This document shows, in pieces, positions 24,506 to 32,518 of a stretch of DNA of 33,423 nt. The DNA comes from an uncultured Bacilli bacterium. GTDB lineage: Bacteria; Bacillota_I; Bacilli_A; Izemoplasmatales; UBA1188. The stretch is taken from the NCBI GenBank assembly GCA_905235635.1, contig CAJOMC010000014.1, forward strand, positions 1-33,423. The letters run 5' to 3'. How positions within the stretch are numbered: the first letter of the stretch is position 1; every line of letters begins with the position of its first letter. Made by a program: the position numbers and the translations under genes. The notes beneath the pieces are model-generated. The model ran no database searches. It saw nothing but the letters and a program-made list of their open reading frames with translations, and was not told the DNA's origin.

Positions 24506-24876
24506 GAGAAAAACTATAGGAAAGTATTCCACCAATAAAAAGCATACTTCTCTTTGAAAAAGAATTAATTCTATATATAGTTAATTATTTCCTCGTTATA
24601 GGAGGTTCCTCTAAGATAGGAAATCTTCTATATTCATATTTTTCGTGCTGTATATGAGTAATCTGATAATCCAAATTTACTTCTTACCGTGCAGTTTCTT
24701 CTTCTTTCTTTTGAAATAGAAGACGGATTTCCTCCTATAAGTTCCACTATTGTTCTTATGCTTTTTCGTTCAACACAAAAAGTTCTTATACAGCAACTTT
24801 TTTCCACCAAGGTGCTGGATGTAAAACTAAAATTCTCCATACTTAGTCGAAAGTACCAATAAAGGTACTTTTCTAT
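24506..24876. other. Intergenic region with possible IS30-type transposase relic
   Basis: A minus-strand frame at 24634-24840 (68 codons) contains ERKSIRTIVELIGGNPSSIS followed by KERRRN. This resembles the helix-turn-helix of IS30-family transposases (ER..I......G..PSTISRE..RN). The remainder of a transposase is absent, no Shine-Dalgarno precedes the frame, and no inverted terminal repeats were seen. A terminator at 24850-24871 lies beside it. The rest of the stretch holds nothing recognisable. Confidence 0.35.
24850..24871 (-). terminator. Terminator of the NERD gene
   Basis: An 8-bp stem AAAGTACC-TTTATT-GGTACTTT on the minus strand, six bases after the stop, in T-rich surroundings. Confidence 0.65.
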
Positions 24877-25593
24877 CTATTTCTTATTTAATATAAATTT
24901 ACATTTAGGATAATTTGAACAACCTATAAACTTGCCATACTTTCCATTTCTTTCAACTAGTTGTCCACCACATCTAGGACATATGCCTTCTTTTAATTCT
25001 AATTGAGTTTTCTTAATAGTTTTAACGTGTTCTTTATTACTCATATCAGTATGGGCATTTATTAATTTATTATATATTTCATCCATCTCTTCTAATGAGT
25101 AATAAGTACCATCATCAAAACCTTTTAAATACCATTTTAGATTATTCAAATTAACTACATTAGGAAGAGCAACTTTATCAGCGTTGTTTTGAACCATAAC
25201 TACAACAGAATTAATCTTATATTTATTACCTAATACTTTACTTATATGATAAATATGAGATTTATTCTGTTTTAATGGATTAGTAAATTGGTGTTTTTCT
25301 CCTGTGTATAAACATTGAGTCCATTTATCTTGGTTTTCACTACCAAATATCCAACCTATATAGTTTTTAGTTTCAATACAAAATATACCATTATGTCTAA
25401 TTTCAATATGGTCTATCTGATGACTTTTACCATTATCATCTAAAAGTATTAAATTATTTATTTGTCTATGTTCAACCTTACCAAAGAACCAAGGGTTGAG
25501 TTTAGAGTCAACCCTTGCTTCTCCTATTTTGCCTTTACGGTTGTTTATTGCAGGTTGAGCAATAGTTTTTACTATTTTCTTAAGTAGACTCAT
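24877..25593 (-). CDS. NERD-domain nuclease-like protein with topoisomerase-type zinc finger
   Basis: 238 residues. An N-terminal NERD domain (about residues 18-130) contains GKIGEARV, the acidic HQIDHIEI, and the catalytic-type ETKNY (Glu-x-Lys) of the PD-(D/E)XK fold. A C-terminal C4 zinc finger as in topoisomerase IA (CPRCGG...GCSNYPKCKF, residues ~205-235) would bind single-stranded DNA. NERD proteins are found in DNA-processing and defence contexts; the precise role is unknown. The ATG at 25593 has only a weak Shine-Dalgarno. It follows the hsdM relic and a 40-codon fragment in the same direction and could share their transcript. A hairpin terminator follows the stop. Confidence 0.8.
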   Translation of the reverse strand: MSLLKKIVKTIAQPAINNRKGKIGEARVDSKLNPWFFGKVEHRQINNLILLDDNGKSHQIDHIEIRHNGIFCIETKNYIGWIFGSENQDKWTQCLYTGEKHQFTNPLKQNKSHIYHISKVLGNKYKINSVVVMVQNNADKVALPNVVNLNNLKWYLKGFDDGTYYSLEEMDEIYNKLINAHTDMSNKEHVKTIKKTQLELKEGICPRCGGQLVERNGKYGKFIGCSNYPKCKFILNKK

Positions 25594-25635
25594 ATTTAAA
25601 TATTATCTTAGGTTTCCCAATTGTAATTTGAATAG

Positions 25636-25758
25636 TTATTCGTTTATTTGTCCTTTTTTATAGAACTTTAGTTTTCTGCTTAGCGAAGCATTAATATCCA
25701 TAATATCTTTTTCTTCTAAACATATTACGGTTACTTTTAAATCTTTATATATCTTCAT
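25636..25758 (-). pseudogene. 40-codon 3' fragment of an unidentified gene
   Basis: A frame from ATG 25758 to TAA at 25636 encodes CLEEKDIMDINASLSRKLKF in its middle and ends GQINE. The frame is open further upstream, into the hsdM relic, without its own start. ATG and the relic's TGA overlap. It looks like the end of a larger lost gene joined by deletion to the start of hsdM. I do not recognise the family. Confidence 0.35.
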
Positions 25759-25856
25759 CTTATAGTTTTTAGATTTAGTATATGAGCGCCACTTCTTAAA
25801 ATGTCAGCAGAATGCCACAAATCATCTTTTAGTTTCTTTAATTCCTCATCTGTCAT
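25755..25856 (-). pseudogene. hsdM: 5' remnant of type I restriction-modification methyltransferase
   Basis: 33 codons starting TDEELKKLKDDLWHSADILR. This matches the N-terminus of HsdM/N-6 DNA methylases (...LW..AD.LR...). The match ends at about residue 25, after which the frame soon stops at TGA. The ATG lies one base past the XRE stop, with a Shine-Dalgarno inside the XRE 3' end. Regulator then hsdM is a familiar order, so most of a type I system seems to have been deleted. Confidence 0.5.
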
Positions 25857-25857
25857 A

Positions 25858-26058
25858 TTATTTCTCTTCCTCTGCCTTTATATCATATCTTTTAAATAAT
25901 TTTTCTAATTTCACTCTTATTAATTTGGTTGGCTTAACATGGCCATTTTCCCATCTAGAAACGGTCACAGAAGATACACCCAATAATTTTGCAAAATCAT
26001 CTTGAGAAACATTCATAGCTGCCCTTAATTCTGGTACAAGTATTGTATAATCGTTCAT
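25858..26058 (-). CDS. Small XRE-family transcriptional regulator
   Basis: 66 residues, essentially a single Cro/CI-type helix-turn-helix: LRAAMNVSQDDFAKLLGVSSVTVSRWENG, then KPTKLIRVKLEKLF. AGAGG lies about eight bases before the ATG. The promoter is probably TTGAGA (26102-26107) and TATTAA (26079-26084) with 17-base spacing. It is directly followed by the hsdM relic, so it was probably the controller of a restriction-modification operon. Repeated TTAACA/ATAACA motifs between 26062 and 26097 could be its operator. Confidence 0.8.
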   Translation of the reverse strand: MNDYTILVPELRAAMNVSQDDFAKLLGVSSVTVSRWENGHVKPTKLIRVKLEKLFKRYDIKAEEEK

Positions 26059-26388
26059 TATTTAACACCTCTTAACTTTTAATAACATATTTTAACATTT
26101 TTCTCAAATTTTCGCCATTTTTTAAAATAAACATATTTATTTCTTTCTTTTTTATAAAATATATTGTCGGAAGCCCATTAATACAACGAAATTAGAGCAA
26201 AAGAGTTGTTTTTTCTCTTATCATAATAAACATAAATTATATAAAATAACAATAAACACTACACATAATGGGTAATAAGTCCCATTATTTTCTATAAAAT
26301 AATGCCTTGACAATATTAAATCCTCCACTATTTAGATGTTTTTCTAAAAAGTGGAGGATATTTCATTATTCAATCAGTATAGATTTGT
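26059..26388. other. Intergenic region with hairpins
   Basis: It contains the XRE promoter (26079-26107), an 8-bp hairpin ATAATGGG / CCCATTAT (26265-26288) followed by TTTC on the plus strand with no plus-strand gene to terminate, and the MFS terminator at 26320-26359. No coding frame of interest was seen. Confidence 0.4.
26320..26359 (-). terminator. Terminator of the FAD oxidoreductase-MFS operon
   Basis: Arms ATCCTCCACT and AGTGGAGGAT form a 10-bp stem with a further TTTAGA/TCTAAA inner pairing. Thirty bases past the MFS stop. TTTAATATTG follows on the minus strand. Confidence 0.7.
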
Positions 26389-27804
26389 CTATTCTTCTTT
26401 TGCCTCTGCTGCCTTTGCCATCTTCTCTTCTTTTATTCTCCTATAATAGATTCTTGCTCCAAAGAAGAGAGGGACAAATGTTAAGAATGTAAATATACCT
26501 GCCCATAAGAATAGATTGGAGTTAGGAATATACACAGCCATTCCATTTGCGTCTACATCAGTTCCTATTGCGGTAGCTTTTATAATAAAGTCTCCCGCAA
26601 TAGTTCCAATAAGCATTGGAACCCATGTAAAGAATAGGCATCTAATACCTTCAAACTGCCCTCTTGATTTATCTGGGAATAGTCCTCTCACCCAAATCAT
26701 TGCGGCTTCAGTGACTAAGATGAATCCTGCCCCAAAGAAGAAACAGAATAATATTATAGGTATATTCTTTACACTAAATACTTGATCAGGATTAACGTTA
26801 CTTGGACCCTTTATAAAAGTTGATATACCAAATAAACCAATTACAGTTAAGGCTACGGCGATTAAAAGGAGTATTGGTATATGGTTTTTATCAATCAACT
26901 TTGATAAAGGCAAAGATACAATGATGCCAAGTATCATTGCGAGTCCTTCTATAATGCCAAAGTTACCTTCTGTAATTCCAAGACTAAATTTTGCCCAGTT
27001 ACCTATATGGACAAAATAGAAATTAAAAGAAATAAAATATACAGTTGCGATAATACATGCGATAAGTATCTCTTTTATATTAGGTACCTTCTTAAGTTCC
27101 TTAAACTTAAAAGGTACCAGTAATTGATCTTTAAATTTACCACTAGAATATGGTTTTAAATCTTTATTATCCTTTAAGAATATTAAAGCTAAAACACCAA
27201 GTAAAGATACAAAACCACCAATAGATAGGAATAAAGCTTGGTAGTGCTCGTTTCCTAGTTCATTGCCAATTATTTGCCCACCAACTACAGTCCCAACAAT
27301 AGTGGCAATAATTGGCATTACACCTAAGACAAAGCCTACCTTGCCTTTATTCCTATCATTGGTAAAATCATTTGCCCAAGAGTTAAAACCTGCGTCATAT
27401 CCAAGTGAACCTATAAATGACATAATACCATCTAGTACTACAACCATTGTTGCCGCAAGAACTACTGCTTTAGCTTCCGTTGCGACAAACTCCATTAAAC
27501 CTACAAGTATAGTTGATATGCCCCATAAAATATATCCTATGCCAATAAACTTACGTCTTGTACCTTTTCTATCAGAGATAGTACCAAATAGGAATGTTGA
27601 TATACAGGTTAAGGTAGCTGATACAATAACCATCGCAGTTACATAAGATACATCTTTTGTGATCTTGGTATACATGAACGTGTTAAACCATTGGTTTTCC
27701 ACGTTCCAACATAACTGTCCACATAAACAGAATGATACAAACTGTAACCAGAAAGGGAATCCTCTTCCTTCTTGATATTTTTTATTCATTAATTCTTTAT
27801 CCAT
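26389..27804 (-). CDS. MFS transporter
   Basis: 471 residues with about 12 membrane helices. Motif A is present as GTISDRKGTRRKFIG between helices 2 and 3. The opening WLQFVSFCLCGQLCWNVENQWFNTF, with Asn and Glu in helix 1, resembles MFS/GPH-type sugar or metabolite carriers. AGAGG lies eight bases before the ATG at 27804. The gene begins 12 bases after the stop of an FAD-dependent oxidoreductase, so they form an operon: transporter and enzyme probably handle the same compound. The last residues (KEEKMAKAAEAKEE) are a charged cytoplasmic tail. The substrate is unknown. Confidence 0.85.
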   Translation of the reverse strand: MDKELMNKKYQEGRGFPFWLQFVSFCLCGQLCWNVENQWFNTFMYTKITKDVSYVTAMVIVSATLTCISTFLFGTISDRKGTRRKFIGIGYILWGISTILVGLMEFVATEAKAVVLAATMVVVLDGIMSFIGSLGYDAGFNSWANDFTNDRNKGKVGFVLGVMPIIATIVGTVVGGQIIGNELGNEHYQALFLSIGGFVSLLGVLALIFLKDNKDLKPYSSGKFKDQLLVPFKFKELKKVPNIKEILIACIIATVYFISFNFYFVHIGNWAKFSLGITEGNFGIIEGLAMILGIIVSLPLSKLIDKNHIPILLLIAVALTVIGLFGISTFIKGPSNVNPDQVFSVKNIPIILFCFFFGAGFILVTEAAMIWVRGLFPDKSRGQFEGIRCLFFTWVPMLIGTIAGDFIIKATAIGTDVDANGMAVYIPNSNLFLWAGIFTFLTFVPLFFGARIYYRRIKEEKMAKAAEAKEE

Positions 27805-27816
27805 TACTTTTACCTC

Positions 27817-29136
27817 TTATTTATCGTAATAAGATATGTGTCCTATTTTCTTCCATATCTTATTACTCTTATTTACCCATTTATGATATTTAGATATATC
27901 ACTTGGGAACTTCTTATAGTGATTAAATATCTTCTTCCCATTAGAGAATTGTCTTAAAACTAACTTAAATGATTTAAAGGATATCTTTCCTTTAAATAAA
28001 CCACTAATAAGCTCTTTTATCATATTTGGTTCAGTATCACTATCACTCTTAAAGATAATGTTCTTCTCAAATAGATAATCATTTTCTTCTTCGCTCATAG
28101 CGAGGACAGATATAATACCTGACCTTATTAAACTATCTATAGAAGCTTTGTCTCTATTATAGTTAATATTAATAGGCCAGAGGTTTAAAGCACTAAAATC
28201 ATTTTCTTTTAGTGCTTTCTTTAAGGTTGGTAAAGCCATATCTATAAACTCTAAAGTATAAGACATTCCTTCACCGCTCATTGGGTTAGTAAGAAGTGCT
28301 GTATCTCCAATGATTAAGAAGTTATCGCTTATAAAAGAATAAGGTGATCTAGAATATGGGGTAGACCCACCTTCTTCTTTTATAAGCTCAAAATCTTTTA
28401 CCTTAATTCTTTCTAAGAAATGTTTTTGCTTCTCTTTAGCGTGAGCGATAGAAGACACTGCGCCTGTCCCTATTATTCCACCTGATTCGAAACTGCATGG
28501 GGCAATCCAACTCTTAAAGTATGGATATGATGTTGAAGTAAGAGTTTTAGTGCCATCCTTCCATTTAACGTAACTTAAAGTGACATAAAATCTGTCTAGT
28601 GGTGTAATTGAAAAATTTTCCATATATTGAGATTTTATGTCTCGTCTTAGACTACTTGACATACCTGTCGCATCAACAATTAATCCTGCATAGTATTCTA
28701 TAGGTTTAGAGTCTTTAATTGCCTTTATACCTATAGGATTACCTTGTGTATTGTAGATTATTTCCTTATATGAAGTATTAAAGGAGAAGCGCGCACCAGC
28801 TTTAATTGCTTCTCCTTTTAATCTCTCAAATAACATATGAAAATGTGCTGCATATACATTAATACTATTTCTTTTCTCATTCTTATCTAGGGCACTTCTT
28901 GTATATACATCATGAAATATTTCTACCATATCAGGGTCACCTTCTTTAGGTAGGGCAAGTCCGTGTTTTAAAAAGTCATCATATTGAAAATGAATAATAT
29001 CAAATCTATTACAGATATCTTCTTCTTTATCCTTATCGATGACTAATACCTTAAAGTTTGACTTTGCTAACTTAAAGGATAAATAGGTCCCTGATGTACC
29101 GGAACCAACGATTAATGCATCAAAATAGTTCTCCAT
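27817..29136 (-). CDS. FAD-dependent oxidoreductase, geranylgeranyl-reductase-like
   Basis: 439 residues. The N-terminal dinucleotide-binding motif reads VGSGTSGTYLSFKLAKSNF, followed by VLVIDKD (acidic residue at the end of strand 2). The second FAD motif is FLIIGDTALLTNPMSGEGMSY, the GD...P..GEG signature of the group that includes geranylgeranyl reductases and p-hydroxybenzoate-hydroxylase-like flavoproteins. It would oxidise or reduce a hydrophobic or aromatic substrate using FAD, with NAD(P)H probably as partner; the substrate is not evident. AGGAG lies seven bases before the ATG. The promoter is at 29173-29201. It is first in an operon with the MFS transporter 12 bases downstream. Confidence 0.78.
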   Translation of the reverse strand: MENYFDALIVGSGTSGTYLSFKLAKSNFKVLVIDKDKEEDICNRFDIIHFQYDDFLKHGLALPKEGDPDMVEIFHDVYTRSALDKNEKRNSINVYAAHFHMLFERLKGEAIKAGARFSFNTSYKEIIYNTQGNPIGIKAIKDSKPIEYYAGLIVDATGMSSSLRRDIKSQYMENFSITPLDRFYVTLSYVKWKDGTKTLTSTSYPYFKSWIAPCSFESGGIIGTGAVSSIAHAKEKQKHFLERIKVKDFELIKEEGGSTPYSRSPYSFISDNFLIIGDTALLTNPMSGEGMSYTLEFIDMALPTLKKALKENDFSALNLWPININYNRDKASIDSLIRSGIISVLAMSEEENDYLFEKNIIFKSDSDTEPNMIKELISGLFKGKISFKSFKLVLRQFSNGKKIFNHYKKFPSDISKYHKWVNKSNKIWKKIGHISYYDK

Positions 29137-29172
29137 ATAAAGTCTCCTGTAATAAAAGAATTCACTAGTCCT

Positions 29173-29201
29173 ATTATAAACAAATACACGATATTTGTCT
29201 A
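29173..29201 (-). promoter_or_regulatory. Promoter of the oxidoreductase-MFS operon
   Basis: TAGACA (29196-29201), 17 bases, and TATAAT (29173-29178) on the minus strand. Confidence 0.6.
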
Positions 29202-29288
29202 GTTTACTACTATGGTTGAGACAGCTATATTTATATTATTTAAATGGATAGAACTATTAATTATTATATATAGAATGTGGTTTGATAG

Positions 29289-29330
29289 TATTAATAAAAT
29301 ATCGCCAATTTTGGCGATATTTTATTAATA
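29289..29330. terminator. Long perfect hairpin, probable terminator
   Basis: Two 20-base arms with a two-base centre; the core is ATCGCCAA-TT-TTGGCGAT, and the outer arms are A/T-rich. It lies about 220 bases past the stop of the DUF4143 gene at 29555. Terminators here commonly use the arm's own T-rich end. It could also be a palindromic repeat. Confidence 0.5.
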
Positions 29331-29554
29331 TGGTTGTTTAGAATAATTATGATTTTATACTAGTGGATTGTATAGATATAATTAGTAAGTTATCGTTCAG
29401 TATTTATGGTGGTGAGCACCTATCTTTATACTCGCTATAATGATGTAAATAGTATATAATCACTCGTCCATCACATTTTATATTTATTAGTATTTTCTCT
29501 GGATATTGATTCTACCAAAGTAATAGGGTCTTATTTATATTTAGTGAAATAGTA

Positions 29555-30808
29555 TTAATAATTATTTAGTAAAAAATCTTTTAAAGAAATAACATTAATT
29601 GTTTTATCATCAATATGAATTGTTTTCTTTTCATCATAAGTAACAATAATGAGTTTCAAATTATTATTATCTGACTTTGCAAAATTAATTAAATTGTCTA
29701 TTTCTCTATCATATGTGTCCTGTTCGTTTAATGAGTATGCAACTTGAATCAAAATATTATTATTAGGCAAGTAAAAATCAACATCTACTTTTTTACCTTT
29801 TAGATAATACATTTCGTAGTTATCTCTATACAAATTGATAGCTACTATATTTTCTAATAGGGCAGATTTTTTGCCATCAACAAATAGGTTTAATACACCA
29901 TTATCTCTAAAATAGTACTTAGGATTACTGTTTTTATCAACAAACGAAGCGTAATAATTTTCAATAGTAAATAAAAGGAACGAATCTTTAATATACCCGC
30001 AATAATCAATTATCACATCTTTTGATATCTTATATCCAATACTACTGATTGTGTTTTGCAGTCTCGTATATGAAATATCTTGTAGAACTGACTCAGATAT
30101 TTTTTTAATTAGTAATTTCATGCCGTTTTCACTTCTAACCTTATTATGAGTGATGATATCGTTATATAAAACCTTTTGGTATACACTAGACACATATTCT
30201 CTTTTATTTTTGAAGTCAACGGATGCAGGGAAGCCCCCATATATGAAGTATTGTTCTAAAAGATTATTAGCTTTCGCAATTTCTTTGGTTGAAAGCACGT
30301 TGCTATTTACGTTATGTGCTCTTAAATACTCTCTAAAAGAATAAGGCAATATTTCTTTTGATATATATCTTCCACCAAGTTTAGCAGCCACTTCTTTTGA
30401 CAACATTTTTGCGTTACTACCAGTTATATCAACCTTATATCCTTGATTTGCAATACGAATCGCAAATTTTTCCCAATCATCAATATTTTGTATTTCATCA
30501 AAATAAAAGTAATGCTTTTTAGAAGTCATTTCTTCTGCAGCAAGTAAAATATCATCAAAATCAGTAAGTTTAAAATCGACAAGTCTTTCGTCATCAAAAT
30601 TTATATAAACAATTTGATTCCACTCTACACCTTCGTTTATTAAGTCTTTAACTCGTTTATAAAGTAATGTTGTTTTACCGGCACGTCTTAATCCAACTAA
30701 TACATAATTAGCATTCTTCTCTAGTTCAATATCTCTATCAATAATAACGGCATCGCGTATTACTTGGTGTTGATCATATATTATTTTTTTAAGTACTTCC
30801 TTATTCAT
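29555..30808 (-). CDS. AAA ATPase with DUF4143 domain
   Basis: 417 residues. Walker A is GLRRAGKT (39-46) and Walker B is FYFDEI (101-106). DITGSNAKML forms the sensor strand, and FREYLRAHN plus YGGFPASV are family hallmarks after the AAA domain. The C-terminal DUF4143 nuclease-like core has KVDVDFYLPNNNILIQVAYSL. The usual catalytic Glu-x-Lys is replaced by Gln-x-Ala, so nuclease activity is doubtful, unlike the paralogue at 17447-18706. AGGAGG lies about nine bases before the ATG. The promoter is embedded in two 18-bp direct repeats. It sits next to abiEi/abiEii in a toxin-antitoxin-rich stretch. Confidence 0.85.
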   Translation of the reverse strand: MNKEVLKKIIYDQHQVIRDAVIIDRDIELEKNANYVLVGLRRAGKTTLLYKRVKDLINEGVEWNQIVYINFDDERLVDFKLTDFDDILLAAEEMTSKKHYFYFDEIQNIDDWEKFAIRIANQGYKVDITGSNAKMLSKEVAAKLGGRYISKEILPYSFREYLRAHNVNSNVLSTKEIAKANNLLEQYFIYGGFPASVDFKNKREYVSSVYQKVLYNDIITHNKVRSENGMKLLIKKISESVLQDISYTRLQNTISSIGYKISKDVIIDYCGYIKDSFLLFTIENYYASFVDKNSNPKYYFRDNGVLNLFVDGKKSALLENIVAINLYRDNYEMYYLKGKKVDVDFYLPNNNILIQVAYSLNEQDTYDREIDNLINFAKSDNNNLKLIIVTYDEKKTIHIDDKTINVISLKDFLLNNY

Positions 30809-30823
30809 ATATAGTGCCTCCTA

Positions 30824-30874
30824 TGTCGACTATATTATACAATAATTATATGTTTTTGTCGAGTATATTCTACA
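30824..30874 (-). promoter_or_regulatory. Promoter inside two 18-bp direct repeats
   Basis: The plus-strand repeats TGTCGACTATATTATACA (30824-30841) and TGTCGAGTATATTCTACA (30857-30874) match at 16 of 18 positions and are 33 bp apart. On the minus strand the right copy contains the -35 TCGACA (30857-30862) and the left copy the -10 TATAAT (30834-30839), with a 17-base spacer. A regulator bound to both would cover the promoter. Confidence 0.65.
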
Positions 30875-30956
30875 TAATCATAAAAAACTATCGTTTTCTG
30901 AGTATTTTAAATAGTAATTTGTACCTTTAGGCTACTAAATCTTTTTTGATGCCTTT

Positions 30957-31811
30957 TTATTCACACTCTAATAAATCAACTGAGTTAATAAACATATTTT
31001 TATCAAGGCTATCCAAATTATAATCACTACTAATAAAAGGTATAATATCATCTTTTATTGCATTAAAATCTGATTCTATAAATTTATTAATCAATAATTC
31101 TTTAATACTCATGATTGTATAGTTTGATGTATCCTTATCTAGCGAAAAAGCTAATTTGTTTTTTAAATACTCCAAATTAAATTTAACATTATGTGATATG
31201 TAAAACATATAATCATAGTAGTCTCTACCTTTCGTTCTTTCTCTCCAGTTTCTCGTTAATAGTGCGTTTAACTTACCAGAAAATAAAGATCCATAATCGA
31301 AACAATATATATAGGAAAACATTGGAGAATTCAGTAATTTCATTTCATATTTAGCACCAGGAATATATTTTGTGCTCACTTCAATTTTTATTGAGATTAG
31401 CTTTTCCTTATTTAAGCTAATCTTTTCAAAATACTCATTAGCCAAATCGTAATGAGATATTTTGATATATCTTCTTCTCACCTCACCAGTATCATAATCA
31501 GGCTTTGAATAAACTACAGATTTTAATCCATATGATTCAAGCACATTAATACATCTAGACATATATTGATCAAAATCAAGTTTATAGTTTTCACTTATTA
31601 CTTGGAAATCTAAATCCTCGCTAAATCTATCTAGGTTGTGAAATATTCTTAAGCAGGTACCTCCATAGAAAGCAACATTCTTAAAGAAAGATGTTTGAGA
31701 TAGCGCGTATAATATTATCTTTTGAGATATTTCTCTTAATGCGTTTTCGAATTCGTTTAGATTTTTAGGATTGCTTATTTTTAGTGACTCCAAAATATAA
31801 TTATTAATCAT
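30957..31811 (-). CDS. abiEii: AbiEii nucleotidyltransferase toxin
   Basis: 284 residues of the AbiEii/type IV toxin family of DNA polymerase beta-type nucleotidyltransferases. The hallmark GGTCLRIFHNLDRFSEDLDFQ appears at about residues 50-70, with the Ser/Thr and the acidic DLD metal-binding pair. A later conserved LLTRNWRERTKGRDYYDYMFY (K-x-R-D-x-x-D) is also present. The toxin is GTP-dependent and halts growth when phage infects. Its ATG overlaps the last eight bases of the antitoxin gene, the usual arrangement. No strong hairpin is seen directly after the stop; a weak GGC/GCC stem occurs at about 30931-30955. Confidence 0.9.
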   Translation of the reverse strand: MINNYILESLKISNPKNLNEFENALREISQKIILYALSQTSFFKNVAFYGGTCLRIFHNLDRFSEDLDFQVISENYKLDFDQYMSRCINVLESYGLKSVVYSKPDYDTGEVRRRYIKISHYDLANEYFEKISLNKEKLISIKIEVSTKYIPGAKYEMKLLNSPMFSYIYCFDYGSLFSGKLNALLTRNWRERTKGRDYYDYMFYISHNVKFNLEYLKNKLAFSLDKDTSNYTIMSIKELLINKFIESDFNAIKDDIIPFISSDYNLDSLDKNMFINSVDLLECE

Positions 31812-32391
31812 GTGTTTCCTCCAAATATCTCTTTAAAACATTTAGTGTTTTAGATGAATATAAATCGCATAATTCTATTATTTTATTTGTATTCAATTCA
31901 TCAAACATTACTTCATCTATCCTTAAATCATCAAATAGTAGGTTCAGTAATTCTCTTTTATTATTTCTTGGCGATATAACTGATAATAAATCAAGGAGTG
32001 CCTTTTCAGGGGATGCGATTAAAACTTTTGAGCCATCTATTTCAATCTCATTAACACCATATGGATAAGCCTTTGAATTAATATCTTGGTATAAGAATAG
32101 GCCAAAATAATTCTTATATGTTTTTTTCTTATTTTTTTTAAATGAGGCAGACTTAATAGTATATACTTTTTCTGGTATCATTCCATAATAAGATAGAGCT
32201 GTCTCAAATGAAATATACGAAGGTAATAATAAATTATTAGCTATAATAAAGGGATCACTGTCTTTACTCGTTTCATAAAGACCACGCTTAAGTTTTATTA
32301 GATTATTCTTTCTTACTTCTGATGAGATTTTCTTAAAAGGGTCTGAATAGTCTTTATACTCATATAGCAATAAATCAATACTCTTAATCAT
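31804..32391 (-). CDS. abiEi: AbiEi antitoxin, winged-helix regulator
   Basis: 195 residues, the partner of AbiEii. The N-terminal winged-helix DNA-binding region (residues ~1-60, with LIKLKRGLYE) is followed by the AbiEi core (YISFETALSYYGMIPE and SPEKALLDLL). In the family it neutralises the toxin and represses the operon by binding inverted repeats. An 18-residue-scale length difference from longer AbiEi forms suggests the shorter AbiEi_4 group. AGGAGG is placed seven bases before the ATG. The TTTCCTCCT / AGGAGGAAA inverted repeat around the -10 (32395-32437) is the expected operator. Confidence 0.88.
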   Translation of the reverse strand: MIKSIDLLLYEYKDYSDPFKKISSEVRKNNLIKLKRGLYETSKDSDPFIIANNLLLPSYISFETALSYYGMIPEKVYTIKSASFKKNKKKTYKNYFGLFLYQDINSKAYPYGVNEIEIDGSKVLIASPEKALLDLLSVISPRNNKRELLNLLFDDLRIDEVMFDELNTNKIIELCDLYSSKTLNVLKRYLEETHD

Positions 32392-32394
32392 AAA

Positions 32395-32441
32395 TTTCCT
32401 CCTGTTACTAGAATTATACTCCAGTTTTAGGAGGAAATCAA
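32395..32441 (-). promoter_or_regulatory. abiE promoter with flanking inverted repeat
   Basis: TTGATT (32436-32441), 17 bases, and TATAAT (32413-32418) on the minus strand. Arms TTTCCTCCT (32395-32403) and AGGAGGAAA (32429-32437) form an exact 9-bp inverted repeat centred on the -10. One arm contains the Shine-Dalgarno. AbiEi binding here would block transcription. Confidence 0.65.
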
Positions 32442-32457
32442 TATTAAATATAATAAA

Positions 32458-32479
32458 AGCCTTAGGTCAAACTAAGGCT
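32458..32479 (-). terminator. Terminator of the sugar acetyltransferase gene
   Basis: An 8-bp stem AGCCTTAG / CTAAGGCT followed by TTTATTATA on the minus strand, about 40 bases past the stop. Confidence 0.75.
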
Positions 32480-32518
32480 ATTAATATTAAACAATATTTC
32501 TAATAAAAGGTCTCACAA

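Larger units (their letters stand above)
29137..29554. other. Intergenic region with promoter and long hairpin
   Basis: It holds the oxidoreductase promoter (29173-29201) and the 20-bp hairpin at 29289-29330. Between 29331 and 29554 no gene, repeat or recognisable site was seen. Confidence 0.4.

Noticed and set aside
26265-26288. Plus-strand terminator-like hairpin as evidence for a plus-strand gene
   Set aside because: No plausible plus-strand frame with a ribosome site ends near it.
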